From Devosia sp. YIM 151766 (GTDB lineage Bacteria > Pseudomonadota > Alphaproteobacteria > Rhizobiales > Devosiaceae): 64,000 nt of DNA. A program made the position numbers and the translations under genes. The stretch spans positions 434,001 to 498,000 of the forward strand of contig NZ_CP127251.1 of NCBI RefSeq assembly GCF_030285925.1, in the 5' to 3' direction. The notes under the pieces were generated by a model. The model did not search any database. It was given only the letters and a program-made list of their open reading frames with translations, and had not been told where the DNA came from. Every line of letters starts with the position of its first letter. Position 1 is the stretch's first letter. Shown one piece after another: positions 7,964-16,108 of the stretch.

Positions 7964-8629
7964 ATGAAGTCGAAGGTTATCGTCGCTCTTGCAGCGGCCC
8001 TGGCGCTCAGCGCCTGCACCACCACCGATCCCTATACCGGCCAGAGCCGGATCTCCAATACGGCCGGCGGCTCGCTGCTCGGCGCCGGCGGCGGCGCGGT
8101 GGCCGGCGCCATTGTGGGCGCGGCAGTTGGCGGCGATCCGCGCGTCGGCGCCTTGATCGGCGCCGGTGTCGGCGGCCTGACCGGCGCGGCCATCGGCAAT
8201 TACATGGACCAGCAGGAAGCCGAATTGCGCGCCCAATTGCAGGGCACCGGCGTCTCGGTCACCCGCGCCGGCGACCAGATCATCCTCAACATGCCGTCCA
8301 ACATCACCTTCGCCACCGATCAGTCGACGGTGCAGCCGCAATTCAACCAGACCCTGGTTTCGGTGGCCCTGGTGCTCAAGAAGTTTGACAAGACCATTGT
8401 CGACGTCTATGGCCACACCGATTCCACCGGCTCGAACGAGCACAACCTGTCGCTCAGCCAGCGCCGCGCCGTCTCGGTGGCCACCATCCTGTCCAATCAG
8501 GGCATCGATCAGCGCCGCTTCTATATCGAGGGCAAGGGCCCTTCGAGCCCCATCGCCTCCAATGCCACCGAATCCGGCCGCGCCCAGAACCGGCGCGTGG
8601 AAATCCAGCTCTCCCCGATCCGCGGCTAA
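7964..8629 (+). CDS. OmpA-family outer-membrane lipoprotein
   Basis: Lipoprotein of 221 residues tethering the outer membrane to peptidoglycan. Signal peptide with lipobox LSAC (Cys about residue 18), a Gly-rich glycine-zipper segment (about 36-85), then an OmpA C-terminal peptidoglycan-binding domain (about 105-221) with ITFATDQSTVQ, VYGHTDSTGSNEHNLSLSQRRA and the closing NRRVEIQLSPI. The order glycine zipper plus OmpA is the YiaD-type layout. Stands alone with a terminator just downstream. Confidence 0.93.
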   Translation: MKSKVIVALAAALALSACTTTDPYTGQSRISNTAGGSLLGAGGGAVAGAIVGAAVGGDPRVGALIGAGVGGLTGAAIGNYMDQQEAELRAQLQGTGVSVTRAGDQIILNMPSNITFATDQSTVQPQFNQTLVSVALVLKKFDKTIVDVYGHTDSTGSNEHNLSLSQRRAVSVATILSNQGIDQRRFYIEGKGPSSPIASNATESGRAQNRRVEIQLSPIRG

Positions 8630-8662
8630 GGCGCAACGCCCGGCCCGATCGCAGATCGAATG

Positions 8663-8691
8663 AAAACGCGGCCCCCAGGGCCGCGTTTTTT
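8663..8691. terminator. Bidirectional terminator between convergent genes
   Basis: Perfect 12-bp stem AAAACGCGGCCC/GGGCCGCGTTTT (8663-8674 with 8678-8689) and a CCA loop. T-run on the plus strand and matching A-run give a U-tract in both directions. It serves the OmpA gene and the small genes on the minus strand. Confidence 0.9.
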
Positions 8692-8992
8692 ATTGGACCG
8701 GAATGGGAGGGGCTTCCGTCACGGGCTCGGAAATCGGCGTTCCGGGCTGCATATCGGTGCCCGGCGCGCCGGAAAAGATCTGCATCGCCAGCAGGATCGC
8801 CACGATGATGGCGAGGGCGCACAGCCCATAGAGCCACCAATTGGTCGGCCCGGCCGCCGCCATCGAGGCCTCGGGTTCCACCGGCTGGCTGATGCCGGGC
8901 GCGGCGGGGTCGGGGGGCGCGGCGTTCCCGTCCGTCGCGATGTTGATGCTAGGCTCTTGCCTGGATGGGCGTTCCTCTGGTCCGGGCATCAA
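8690..8992 (-). CDS. Small hypothetical membrane protein
   Basis: 100 residues, not assigned to a family. A Pro/Ala/Glu-rich hydrophilic N-terminal half is followed by one strong membrane helix (about 52-73, WWLYGLCALAIIVAILLAM) and a short Pro-rich tail. The start overlaps the stop of the upstream 85-residue gene by 4 bases (ATGA), which supports co-translation. Its stop codon lies right in the bidirectional terminator. Function unknown. Confidence 0.6.
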   Translation of the reverse strand: MMPGPEERPSRQEPSINIATDGNAAPPDPAAPGISQPVEPEASMAAAGPTNWWLYGLCALAIIVAILLAMQIFSGAPGTDMQPGTPISEPVTEAPPIPVQ

Positions 8993-9246
8993 AAATCCCC
9001 CTTGAATACGGTTTCGGCGCCGACGCCGCGGGCCACGCCTTCGCGGACATGGGCGATGGCCGCATCGATTTCGGCCGGCTCGAAGGCGACGGCCGCGCCT
9101 TCGATTTGCGCGCCGGTGGCCTCGGCCTTCAATTGCTGGAGCAGGTCGAGCTTTTCGCGCGCCGTGAACAAGGTGTGACGGGCGATCTGCATGGGATTGA
9201 GCTGGTCGCCGCCGCCCATGCGCTGCTTGAGTGTGTCAAAGACCAT
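8989..9246 (-). CDS. Small conserved-looking hypothetical protein
   Basis: 85 residues, soluble and mostly helical by composition (REKLDLLQQLKAEATG; AEIDAAIAHVREGVARG). GGGAGA lies 6 bases upstream of the ATG, a good ribosome site. First gene of a two-gene unit with the 100-residue membrane protein; divergent from the EAL gene. No family recognised. Confidence 0.6.
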   Translation of the reverse strand: MVFDTLKQRMGGGDQLNPMQIARHTLFTAREKLDLLQQLKAEATGAQIEGAAVAFEPAEIDAAIAHVREGVARGVGAETVFKGDF

Positions 9247-9400
9247 GATCTTTCTCCCGAACGAATTGCGGGCGAACCGCTTGCAGGCTCAATGCGGCCG
9301 GGCCGGTCCGGTTCCGTCGGTGCCTGGCGGCGGATCGCTCCGACTTAACGTCCTTTTGAGACATTCTGTCGCTTGATATGCGTTCACTGGAGGCCCCTTA

Positions 9401-11017
9401 ATGGGTCGGGTTGCCACTTTTCTGATCTCGGGGACGCATCGGCGGCTGCGCCGGCTGCTGGTCTGGCTGTTCGCCGTCACCATGCTTGTGGGAGGCGCCG
9501 CTTGGATCGCCTCCGAGCAGGTGGCGCAAAATATGCGGACGGAAATCGATCGCAGCCTCGTCACCTATGGCGGCCTGCGCAGCAATATCGTCACCATCTT
9601 CGATGCGATGGATGCCAGTCTGACCGCCTCGCCCTGCTCGGACAGCTTCCGCCGGGAGATGCGGCGCATCGCCTTCCTGCCCGATGGCGTCAACGAATTG
9701 CTCTATGCCCCCGATGGCAGCGTGCTGTGCGCCGGCAATACCGGATTGCTGGCGGTACCCATGGAATTGGGACCACCCGATATTGCCGCTTCGGATCAGT
9801 TCGGCATCGCGCTCTGGCTCGACCGGTCGCTGGAGCCGATCGGCCTGGACGCGCTCACCGGGACGATCGCGCGGCGCGGACCCTTCGCCCTCGTCACCCC
9901 GCCGCAATTCATCCCCGCCGATACCGGCGCGAACTGGCTGGAGGAGGAACTGGTCTATAGCGCCGGCGCCGGTCGCTGGCTTCATCGCACGGGCACCGAA
10001 GGCGTGCATGCGGCGGCGCTGCTGGCTCCGGTCCAGGCACCGCTCGGCCTGCTCCAGGGCGCGCTTTATCAATATGCCTGCGATCCCGCCGGGGAGCATT
10101 GCGTGGCGGCGCGCGCCCCGCTTCTGGCGCTTATGTCACAAGGCGCTCCGGCTATCGGGCTGGTTCTCGCCGCCCTGGCGGTGCTGGCGGCCTGGCTGAC
10201 TCAGCAGGCCTGCGGCGTGGTGGAGCGCCATTGGTCGTTCGAAGCGCGTTTCCTGCGCCAATTCGGCAAGGGCTCGCTGGTCTGCGCCTATCAGCCGCTG
10301 CTCAACCTGCGCACCGATCGCATTGTCGGATGCGAGGTGCTGGCCCGTTGGCGCGATGTCGACGGCACCATCGTGCCGCCCGACCGCTTCCTGCCCATCA
10401 TCGAGAAACACGGTTTGACCGAGCGCTTCACCGCCATGGTGGCCGATCAGGCCCATGCCGAGCTGGTGGCGAGGCTGACGGCGGGGGCGCGGCTGCAGGT
10501 CAATTTCAACATCTTCCCGCAAGATCTCGACGCCGCCCGGCTGATTGCCATCTATGCGCCGTTCCTGACCCCGGGCTCGCCCTTCGATCTGGTGGTGGAA
10601 CTGGTCGAGACCGCCGAGGTGAAACCCGAAACCGCCCAGGCCGAGATCGAGCAGCTGCGCGCCGCCGGCATCGGCGTCTATATCGACGATTTCGGCGCCG
10701 GCTATTCCTCCATGCACAGTCTGGCGGCGCTTTCCGTCGAAGGGGTCAAGCTCGACCGCTCCTTCGCCATGGCCCCGGACCATTCGGTCATGGCCCGCAT
10801 GCTCGACCACGCCATCGACCTGATCCAGGCATCGGGAAGGCCATTGGTGGTGGAGGGGGTGGAAACCCAGCAGCGCCTCGACCTGCTCAAAGCCGATGGC
10901 CGGGCGGATTTCGCCCAGGGCTATGCCATTGCCCGGCCATTGCCGCTGGAGGCTTTCATCGCCTTTTTCGCCGAGCATGGGCCGCATCCGGCAGCCAATT
11001 CGCGCCTCGTGGCCTGA
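9401..11017 (+). CDS. c-di-GMP phosphodiesterase with periplasmic CSS motif and EAL domain
   Basis: Inner-membrane enzyme of 538 residues that should linearise c-di-GMP. TM1 about 18-38, a periplasmic CSS-type sensor loop with C79 in SPCSDS and C110 in VLCAG, TM2 about 245-266, then a cytoplasmic EAL domain (about 285-530). Catalytic residues look intact: CEVLARW (EVL in place of EAL, with the metal-binding Glu kept), VNFNIF, VVELVETAE, YIDDFGAGYSS, GVKLDRSF and VVEGVET. In known CSS-EAL proteins a disulfide between the two periplasmic cysteines lowers activity, so this may report periplasmic redox state (inference). Start has GGAGG 8 bases upstream. No GGDEF domain. Confidence 0.92.
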   Translation: MGRVATFLISGTHRRLRRLLVWLFAVTMLVGGAAWIASEQVAQNMRTEIDRSLVTYGGLRSNIVTIFDAMDASLTASPCSDSFRREMRRIAFLPDGVNELLYAPDGSVLCAGNTGLLAVPMELGPPDIAASDQFGIALWLDRSLEPIGLDALTGTIARRGPFALVTPPQFIPADTGANWLEEELVYSAGAGRWLHRTGTEGVHAAALLAPVQAPLGLLQGALYQYACDPAGEHCVAARAPLLALMSQGAPAIGLVLAALAVLAAWLTQQACGVVERHWSFEARFLRQFGKGSLVCAYQPLLNLRTDRIVGCEVLARWRDVDGTIVPPDRFLPIIEKHGLTERFTAMVADQAHAELVARLTAGARLQVNFNIFPQDLDAARLIAIYAPFLTPGSPFDLVVELVETAEVKPETAQAEIEQLRAAGIGVYIDDFGAGYSSMHSLAALSVEGVKLDRSFAMAPDHSVMARMLDHAIDLIQASGRPLVVEGVETQQRLDLLKADGRADFAQGYAIARPLPLEAFIAFFAEHGPHPAANSRLVA

Positions 11018-11094
11018 TCACATTTGCTTTTAACGGGAAACCGCTTCGGTCCGCTCGCGTTGGGTCTGCACAATCCATGCAAGGAGGATCAAAA

Positions 11095-11484
11095 ATGGCT
11101 TATGACGACGCCCGTATGGCGAATGCCGATCTCAAGGAAACCCACGATCTGATCGCCTCGGACAAGGTCGAAGGCACCAAGGTGTACGACCCGACGGGCG
11201 AGCATATCGGCTCGATCGAGCGCATTCTGGTGGAAAAGCGCGGCGGCAAGGTATCCTATGCCGTGCTCAGCTTCGGCGGCTTCCTCGGGATGGGGCATGA
11301 CCATTATCCATTGCCCTGGTCCAAGCTCAATTATGACCAGGACCTCGGCGGTTATCGCGTCGATATCACCAAGGAGCAGCTGGAAGGCGCTCCCAGATAT
11401 GAAACCGAGAGCGACGATTACTGGACAGCCGAAAACGGTCGCCGCGTCTATGATTATTATGGCGTGACCCCGTATTGGATCTGA
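11095..11484 (+). CDS. PRC-barrel domain protein
   Basis: 129 residues; a PRC-barrel (about 18-100; SDKVEGTKVYDPTGEHIGSIERILVEKRGGKVSYAVLSFGG) with a tyrosine-rich tail (YDYYGVTPYWI). Such small PRC proteins are common and often stress-induced in Hyphomicrobiales; the role is not established. An excellent AAGGAGG precedes the ATG by 8 bases, which decides this start even though the frame is open far upstream over the EAL gene. It has its own terminator. Confidence 0.88.
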   Translation: MAYDDARMANADLKETHDLIASDKVEGTKVYDPTGEHIGSIERILVEKRGGKVSYAVLSFGGFLGMGHDHYPLPWSKLNYDQDLGGYRVDITKEQLEGAPRYETESDDYWTAENGRRVYDYYGVTPYWI

Positions 11485-11521
11485 TCCAGAACCAGTTTTT
11501 CATCACCTGATGATTGCCGGG

Positions 11522-11550
11522 ACCGGCGCCTCCACAGGGCGCCGGTTCTT
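11522..11550. terminator. Terminator between the PRC gene and the oxidase cluster
   Basis: Perfect 9-bp stem ACCGGCGCC/GGCGCCGGT (11522-11530 with 11538-11546) followed by TTCTT. It lies between convergent genes. Confidence 0.75.
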
Positions 11551-11579
11551 CATGTGCTGAAGCGATCCTTTCCCTCGCA

Positions 11580-11888
11580 TCAAACGCAGGCGCTGGTGAA
11601 GGTTACCGGCAGAAATGTCAGAATTCCCGCTACGAAGGCCGCCCGGTTGGCCCAGAGCGCCGAAATCGACAGCGTATTGGCCGGCTCGCCCCTTTCGGGC
11701 CGCCGCAGCGCCAGCCAGGCCAGCGGCAGCAGGCACAATATGAAAGCCGCGAGCAGGATCAGCCGGTGCTGGCTCCAGCCATAGGCGCAGCCCAGGGCTT
11801 GCAGGGCATAAAGCAGCACGAAAGCCAGCGACCAGATGGTGAAGCCGGCAATGAGCAGGATCAGCGCTTTCTTGTTGGATGAAGTCAT
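11580..11888 (-). CDS. Small membrane protein at the end of the oxidase operon
   Basis: 102 residues with about three membrane helices (about 8-30, 42-62, 78-98) and no recognised family. Its ATG overlaps the stop of the fused subunit I/III gene by 4 bases (ATGA), so it is very likely translated with the oxidase. It may be a small assembly factor or a subunit-IV-like helper (inference from position only). Confidence 0.7.
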   Translation of the reverse strand: MTSSNKKALILLIAGFTIWSLAFVLLYALQALGCAYGWSQHRLILLAAFILCLLPLAWLALRRPERGEPANTLSISALWANRAAFVAGILTFLPVTFTSACV

Positions 11889-14386
11889 GCCGCTGCTCCC
11901 GCCAGGCCCAGCAAGAGCGTCAGCGCCAAGGCCGGCAAAGCCGCGCCGGCGGCGTAGCCGTTCCAGAGCCAGGTCAGCACCATTTCGGTCTGCCGGTGCG
12001 CCGAAACATAGTTCTGCTGCATCCGCCACCAGCCATGCCCGGCCATCAGCGCGGCGAAGCCGCAATGCAGGGCCGCATAACCGAGCGTGGTGAAGATCAA
12101 GGCCTGGCGTGCATGTTCCGTGGGTTCGGGGATGAAGGCCATCAGGGCGATCAGCAGGCCGGTGGCCAGAATCTGTGCCGCGGCGGCCAGTCCCAATAAA
12201 CCGCCCGCCGCGCCGCCCCGGGCATTGGTCCGCCGCGCCAGCCAGCTCAAGGCGGCTCCGGCCATCGTCGCCGCCAGTCCCGCAATGCCCAGCCAAGGCG
12301 GCAGGCCGAGCGGCGTCATGTCCTGCCAGTTCGGCGCCACCACCAGCAGGAACAATCCGCCGAACAGCAGCGAGGCAAACAGCGTGGCATTCATCACCAG
12401 CGCCCCGCGATTGGCGAGGATGGTGACATTGCTGGTGCATTCGACATCGAGCACCGCCCTTTCGCCCATACCGATCTCGACGGGGCCGAAATCGCGTTTT
12501 TGTCCCAGCGTCAGCGGCCAGAACAGGAACAGCACCAGGGTGGCCAAGGCGCCCAGCGGCGCCAGCCAGTAAAGGCCGAACAGCAGCGCCAGGAAGAAGC
12601 TGGCGGTGGCGATGGCGGTCCAGAGTGGCAGGAAGGTGCGGCGGGGCAGGATGACGACATGTTCGGGCGCGCCGGTGACCATGTCGACGCCCATCGTCTC
12701 CTGGTCGTTATTGCGCGCGAAACCGAGATAGCCGAAGCCGCCCGCCTGTACCGGGCCGATCTTGGCCGGTTCGAGCTGATCGGCCCGCTCGTCGATCCGC
12801 GGGATGGCGGCGAAATTATAGGGCGGCGGCGGCGTCGCCGTGGCCCATTCCAGCGTCTGCGCCTTCCAGGGATCGCGGCGGAAGAAACGCCCGAAACGGA
12901 ATTGCAGCACCATGTCGGCCAGCACCAGCGCAAAACCCATGGCGAGGATGAAGCCGCCGATGGATGAGAGCAGGTTGAGCCAGTCCCAGCCCCAATTGGA
13001 CGGATAGGTGGAAATGCGTCGCGGCATGCCCATGAGGCCGGTGAGATGCATCAGGAAGAAGGTCAGGTTGAAGCCGATAAAGATCAGCCAGAAGGCGGGT
13101 ACCGACAGCCGGTAGAGGCTCTGCCGCCCGGAAATATGCGGCATCCAGTAATAAATCCCCGCCAGCATCGGGAAGACGAAGCCGCCGACCAGCACATAGT
13201 GCAGATGGGCGACGACGAAATAGCTGTCATGGGCCTGACTGTTGAACGGCACCATGGCCAGCATCACTCCGGTCAGCCCGCCGATGACGAAGACGAAGAA
13301 GAAGCCGAAGATATAGAGCATGGGCACGTCCCAGCGCGGCCGTCCCGAGGCCAGGGTGCCGAGCCAGGCGAAGATCTGCACCGCCGTGGGGATGGCGACC
13401 AGGGCGCTGGCCGCCGAGAAGAAGGCCAGCGCCAGATGCGGGATGCCGACGGTGAACATGTGGTGCACCCAGAGCCCGAAGCTCAGGAAACCCAGGGCGA
13501 CAATGGCGGCGATTATGGCGCGATAGCCCAGGATCGGCCGCTGCGCGAAGACCGGTATGACGGTCGACAGCACCCCGGCGCCGGGCAGGAAGATGATATA
13601 GACCTCCGGGTGCCCGAACAGCCAGAACAGGTGCTGCCACAATAGCGGGTCGCCGCCCCGGTTCGGATCGAAGAAGGGCAGGCCGAAGGCGCGTTCGAGT
13701 TCGAGCAGGATCGAGCCCAGGATCAGCGGCGGGAAGCCGATCATCATCATTCCCGAGGTGACCAGCATGTACCAGCCGAGCAGGGGCATGCGGGTGAGCG
13801 ACATGCCCGGCGCCCGCATCTTGAGAATGGACACCAGGATTTCGACCGCCGCTGTCACCGCCGAGATTTCGACGAAGGTGATGCCGAGCAGCCAGACATC
13901 GGCATTGATGCCGGGCGTATAGGGCTTGGAGGTCAGCGGCGTATACATGAACCAGCCGCCATTGGGCGCCGCGCCCGCCAGCATGGCGCCGATCAGGATC
14001 ATGCCGCCGAACAGATAGCACCAGAAGCCATAGGCGGTGAGCCGGGGAAAGGCCATGTCGCGCGCGCCCAGCATCTTGGGCAGCATGTAGATGATGAAGC
14101 CCTCGAACATCGGAATGGCGAACAGGAACATCATCACCGTGCCATGCATGGTGAAGATCTGGTTGTAGAGTTCAGGGCCGATAAAGGCGCTGTTCGGCGT
14201 CGCCAATTGCGCCCGGATCAGCATGGACAGCAACCCGCCAATGGCGAAGAAGACCAGCGCCGTTACCATGAAGCGCTTGCCCAATACGCTGTGATTGACG
14301 CTGGACAGCCGACCGAGGCCGGGCGGCGTCGTCCAGATGCGTTCGAGCTGCTTGTGCAGGCTGATGGGGGAGGGAACCTCGTTCAT
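11885..14386 (-). CDS. ctaD: Cytochrome c oxidase, fused subunits I and III
   Basis: Catalytic subunit of a heme-copper oxidase, 833 residues. Residues about 1-540 are subunit I: heme a ligand in TMHGTVMMF, CuB ligand and cross-linked Tyr in FGHPEVYIIFLPGAG, CuB histidines in GLWVHHMF, heme ligands in VVAHLHYVL. HPEVY keeps the Glu typical of A1-type oxidases. Residues about 560-833 hold further membrane helices of subunit III type, beginning around the segment that starts HVVILPRRTFLPLW. Such I+III fusions are known in alphaproteobacteria. Start ATG overlaps the subunit II stop by 4 bases. Works with subunit II to pass electrons from cytochrome c to oxygen while pumping protons. Confidence 0.95.
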   Translation of the reverse strand: MNEVPSPISLHKQLERIWTTPPGLGRLSSVNHSVLGKRFMVTALVFFAIGGLLSMLIRAQLATPNSAFIGPELYNQIFTMHGTVMMFLFAIPMFEGFIIYMLPKMLGARDMAFPRLTAYGFWCYLFGGMILIGAMLAGAAPNGGWFMYTPLTSKPYTPGINADVWLLGITFVEISAVTAAVEILVSILKMRAPGMSLTRMPLLGWYMLVTSGMMMIGFPPLILGSILLELERAFGLPFFDPNRGGDPLLWQHLFWLFGHPEVYIIFLPGAGVLSTVIPVFAQRPILGYRAIIAAIVALGFLSFGLWVHHMFTVGIPHLALAFFSAASALVAIPTAVQIFAWLGTLASGRPRWDVPMLYIFGFFFVFVIGGLTGVMLAMVPFNSQAHDSYFVVAHLHYVLVGGFVFPMLAGIYYWMPHISGRQSLYRLSVPAFWLIFIGFNLTFFLMHLTGLMGMPRRISTYPSNWGWDWLNLLSSIGGFILAMGFALVLADMVLQFRFGRFFRRDPWKAQTLEWATATPPPPYNFAAIPRIDERADQLEPAKIGPVQAGGFGYLGFARNNDQETMGVDMVTGAPEHVVILPRRTFLPLWTAIATASFFLALLFGLYWLAPLGALATLVLFLFWPLTLGQKRDFGPVEIGMGERAVLDVECTSNVTILANRGALVMNATLFASLLFGGLFLLVVAPNWQDMTPLGLPPWLGIAGLAATMAGAALSWLARRTNARGGAAGGLLGLAAAAQILATGLLIALMAFIPEPTEHARQALIFTTLGYAALHCGFAALMAGHGWWRMQQNYVSAHRQTEMVLTWLWNGYAAGAALPALALTLLLGLAGAAA

Positions 14387-15045
14387 CGGCTGGCCTCCCC
14401 CAGCAGCGCAGCGAAATCGTCCGGCGCATGCGCCTCCACCCGGAAGAACATGATGTCGTGGCCTTCACCGCAATATTCGGCGCATTGGCCCCAATAGCTG
14501 CCCGGCGCGTCGGCTTCGAGCCGGATGCGGTTGATGCGCCCCGGAATGGCGTCGATCTTGCCGCCCAGCCGGGGAATCCAGAAGGCATGGATGACGTCTT
14601 CGGCGGTAACGGTGATATCGACCGGCTGGCCGGCGGGGATATGCAGGATGTCGTCGCTCATGATCGTCCCATCGGGATAGGCGAAGCTCCAGTGCCAGCG
14701 GCTGGCATGGGCACTGAGCTGCACCGGGGCCGCGCCGCGCGGCAGCAATTGCTCGCCCAGCACCAGCGCCGTGCCGGTCAGCAGCACCAGCACCGGAACG
14801 GGCAGGACCAGCCCGCCGCCCACGATCCATTGCCCGGGCGTGAGGCGGCCGATCCATTCCGTGCGCAGATAGGCCAGCGCGAACAGCACCATGACCAGGA
14901 CGAACAGGACCACCGCGCCCCAGAACATCACCCACCAGAGCAGGGCGAGATTGGCGGCGCGCGGCCCCGCCGGATCGAGCGCCGACAGCTCGCCGCTGCA
15001 ACCGGCCAGCGCCAGCGGCGTTGCAGCCACAGCAACCGTCTTCAA
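14383..15045 (-). CDS. ctaC: Cytochrome c oxidase subunit II (start uncertain)
   Basis: CuA-bearing subunit. From a TTG at 15045 it is 220 residues: a lipoprotein-like signal with lipobox ALAGC, two membrane helices (about 30-55 and 70-95), then the periplasmic cupredoxin domain with the aromatic run SRWHWSF and the CuA motif WGQCAEYCGEGHDIMFF. No in-frame ATG or GTG gives a sensible N-terminus; TTG 15045 gives a lipoprotein signal but has no clear ribosome site. The start lies only 15 bases from the start of the divergent DUF2231 gene. Overlaps the I/III gene by 4 bases. Confidence 0.85.
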   Translation of the reverse strand: MKTVAVAATPLALAGCSGELSALDPAGPRAANLALLWWVMFWGAVVLFVLVMVLFALAYLRTEWIGRLTPGQWIVGGGLVLPVPVLVLLTGTALVLGEQLLPRGAAPVQLSAHASRWHWSFAYPDGTIMSDDILHIPAGQPVDITVTAEDVIHAFWIPRLGGKIDAIPGRINRIRLEADAPGSYWGQCAEYCGEGHDIMFFRVEAHAPDDFAALLGEASR

Positions 15046-15060
15046 CCAGGGAAGCAGATC

Positions 15061-15615
15061 ATGGCCGATCCGTCGCGCGACAGCGAAGAGCGGGAAATGC
15101 AACTGGAAGAAGGCCAGGAGGCCAGTTCCGACCATCCCAATCCCTATATCCGCGACCTCGCCGAGCAGGATGTCAGCTCCACCATCGCCGTGGCCGGGCA
15201 CCCGATCCACGCCATGCTGGTGCATTTCCCCATTGCCTTCGTCATCGCCACTTTGGGCGTCGACATCTTCTATTGGTGGTCCGGCGAACCCTTCTGGCTG
15301 GAGGTCGGCAAATGGTCGGCCGGCGCCGCTTTCGGCTTCGGCGTGTTGGCGGCCATTGTCGGCACGCTGGAATTGCTGGCCGTGCCCGGCATCAGGGTGC
15401 GCGTCGCCAGCTGGAACCATGCCATCGCCGCCATGGTGCTGCTGGCCATTGCCGGGGCCAATGCCGGCTTGCGGCTGTATTTCCCGGAGGCGGTGTTGCC
15501 CGGCGGCCTCATGCTGTCGGTGCTGGCCAGCATGGCCACGGCCTTTGCCGGCTGGCATGGCGGCAAGCTGGTCTTCGATCATGGCGTCGGCCTCCTCATC
15601 TCGCCCCGCCAATGA
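15061..15615 (+). CDS. DUF2231-family membrane protein
   Basis: 184 residues. An acidic hydrophilic N-terminus (about 1-40) is followed by the DUF2231 signature GHPIHAMLVHFPIAF and four membrane helices in all (about 46-66, 75-105, 115-135, 140-165). Members often occur beside oxidases and copper or heme genes and may bind heme through the conserved histidines, but no activity is proven. GGGAAG lies 6 bases upstream of the ATG. Encoded opposite to the oxidase genes: the start is 15 bases from that of ctaC and the 3' end overlaps the CopD-like gene by 20 bases. Confidence 0.82.
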   Translation: MADPSRDSEEREMQLEEGQEASSDHPNPYIRDLAEQDVSSTIAVAGHPIHAMLVHFPIAFVIATLGVDIFYWWSGEPFWLEVGKWSAGAAFGFGVLAAIVGTLELLAVPGIRVRVASWNHAIAAMVLLAIAGANAGLRLYFPEAVLPGGLMLSVLASMATAFAGWHGGKLVFDHGVGLLISPRQ

Positions 15616-16108
15616 TCGGGCCGACCAATGCGGACAAGGCGCCGGGCGCGAAGATGCCGGTGAAGAATTCCGGCCATTCCAGCCGCGGCTTGCCCAGCAC
15701 CAGCACCAGGATGGACGCGATGACCAGAACGGTCAGCGGCACCACCAGGGCGGCCCGCCAGGCCGGATAGATATGGCCCGGCTCGAACAGTTTCAGGATC
15801 GCCAGGCCGGAGAAAATGTGGATGCCCGTCAGCATGGCGACGCCGACCAGCTTGGCCGAGAACCAGTTTTCATAAGTGCCCTGGAGAAAGATCAAAGCCG
15901 TCCCCGAACCGATGGCGGCGAAGGCGGAGGGCGACACCAGGCCCACATAGAAATAACGGGTAAAGGCATGCAGCTTGTGCAGGGCCTCGCTCTCCAGCCC
16001 TCCGCGCTGCCGATAGAGGAAGGGCAGGGCGATCAACCCCGCCGACCACAGCGCGATGGTGCCCACATGGATGAATTTGAGCCAGGTGACCAGCATCGCG
16101 ACGATCAT
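15596..16108 (-). CDS. CopD-like / DUF2269-type membrane protein
   Basis: 170 residues with four membrane helices. Conserved-looking elements are TWLKFIHVGTIALWSAGLIALPFLYR, FTRYFYVGLVSPSA and TGIHIFSGLAIL; the histidines in the first and third could hold heme. Resembles CopD/DUF2269-type proteins often linked to oxidase assembly genes. The ATG overlaps the ctaG stop by 4 bases (ATGA), and the region beyond the stop codon runs into the opposite DUF2231 gene. The exact role is inferred from the cluster. Confidence 0.75.
   Translation of the reverse strand: MIVAMLVTWLKFIHVGTIALWSAGLIALPFLYRQRGGLESEALHKLHAFTRYFYVGLVSPSAFAAIGSGTALIFLQGTYENWFSAKLVGVAMLTGIHIFSGLAILKLFEPGHIYPAWRAALVVPLTVLVIASILVLVLGKPRLEWPEFFTGIFAPGALSALVGPIIGGAR

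Noticed and set aside
10099..11484. A 461-residue frame joining the EAL region and the PRC-barrel protein
   Set aside because: Only the last 129 codons, after a strong AAGGAGG, look like a protein; the earlier part is an Arg/Gly/Ala shadow of the EAL gene.
14428..15060. A longer N-terminus for the DUF2231 protein, starting upstream within the oxidase genes
   Set aside because: The upstream part lies opposite ctaC and is His/Gln/Arg-rich without domain sequence; a ribosome site and the acidic start at 15061 mark the real beginning.
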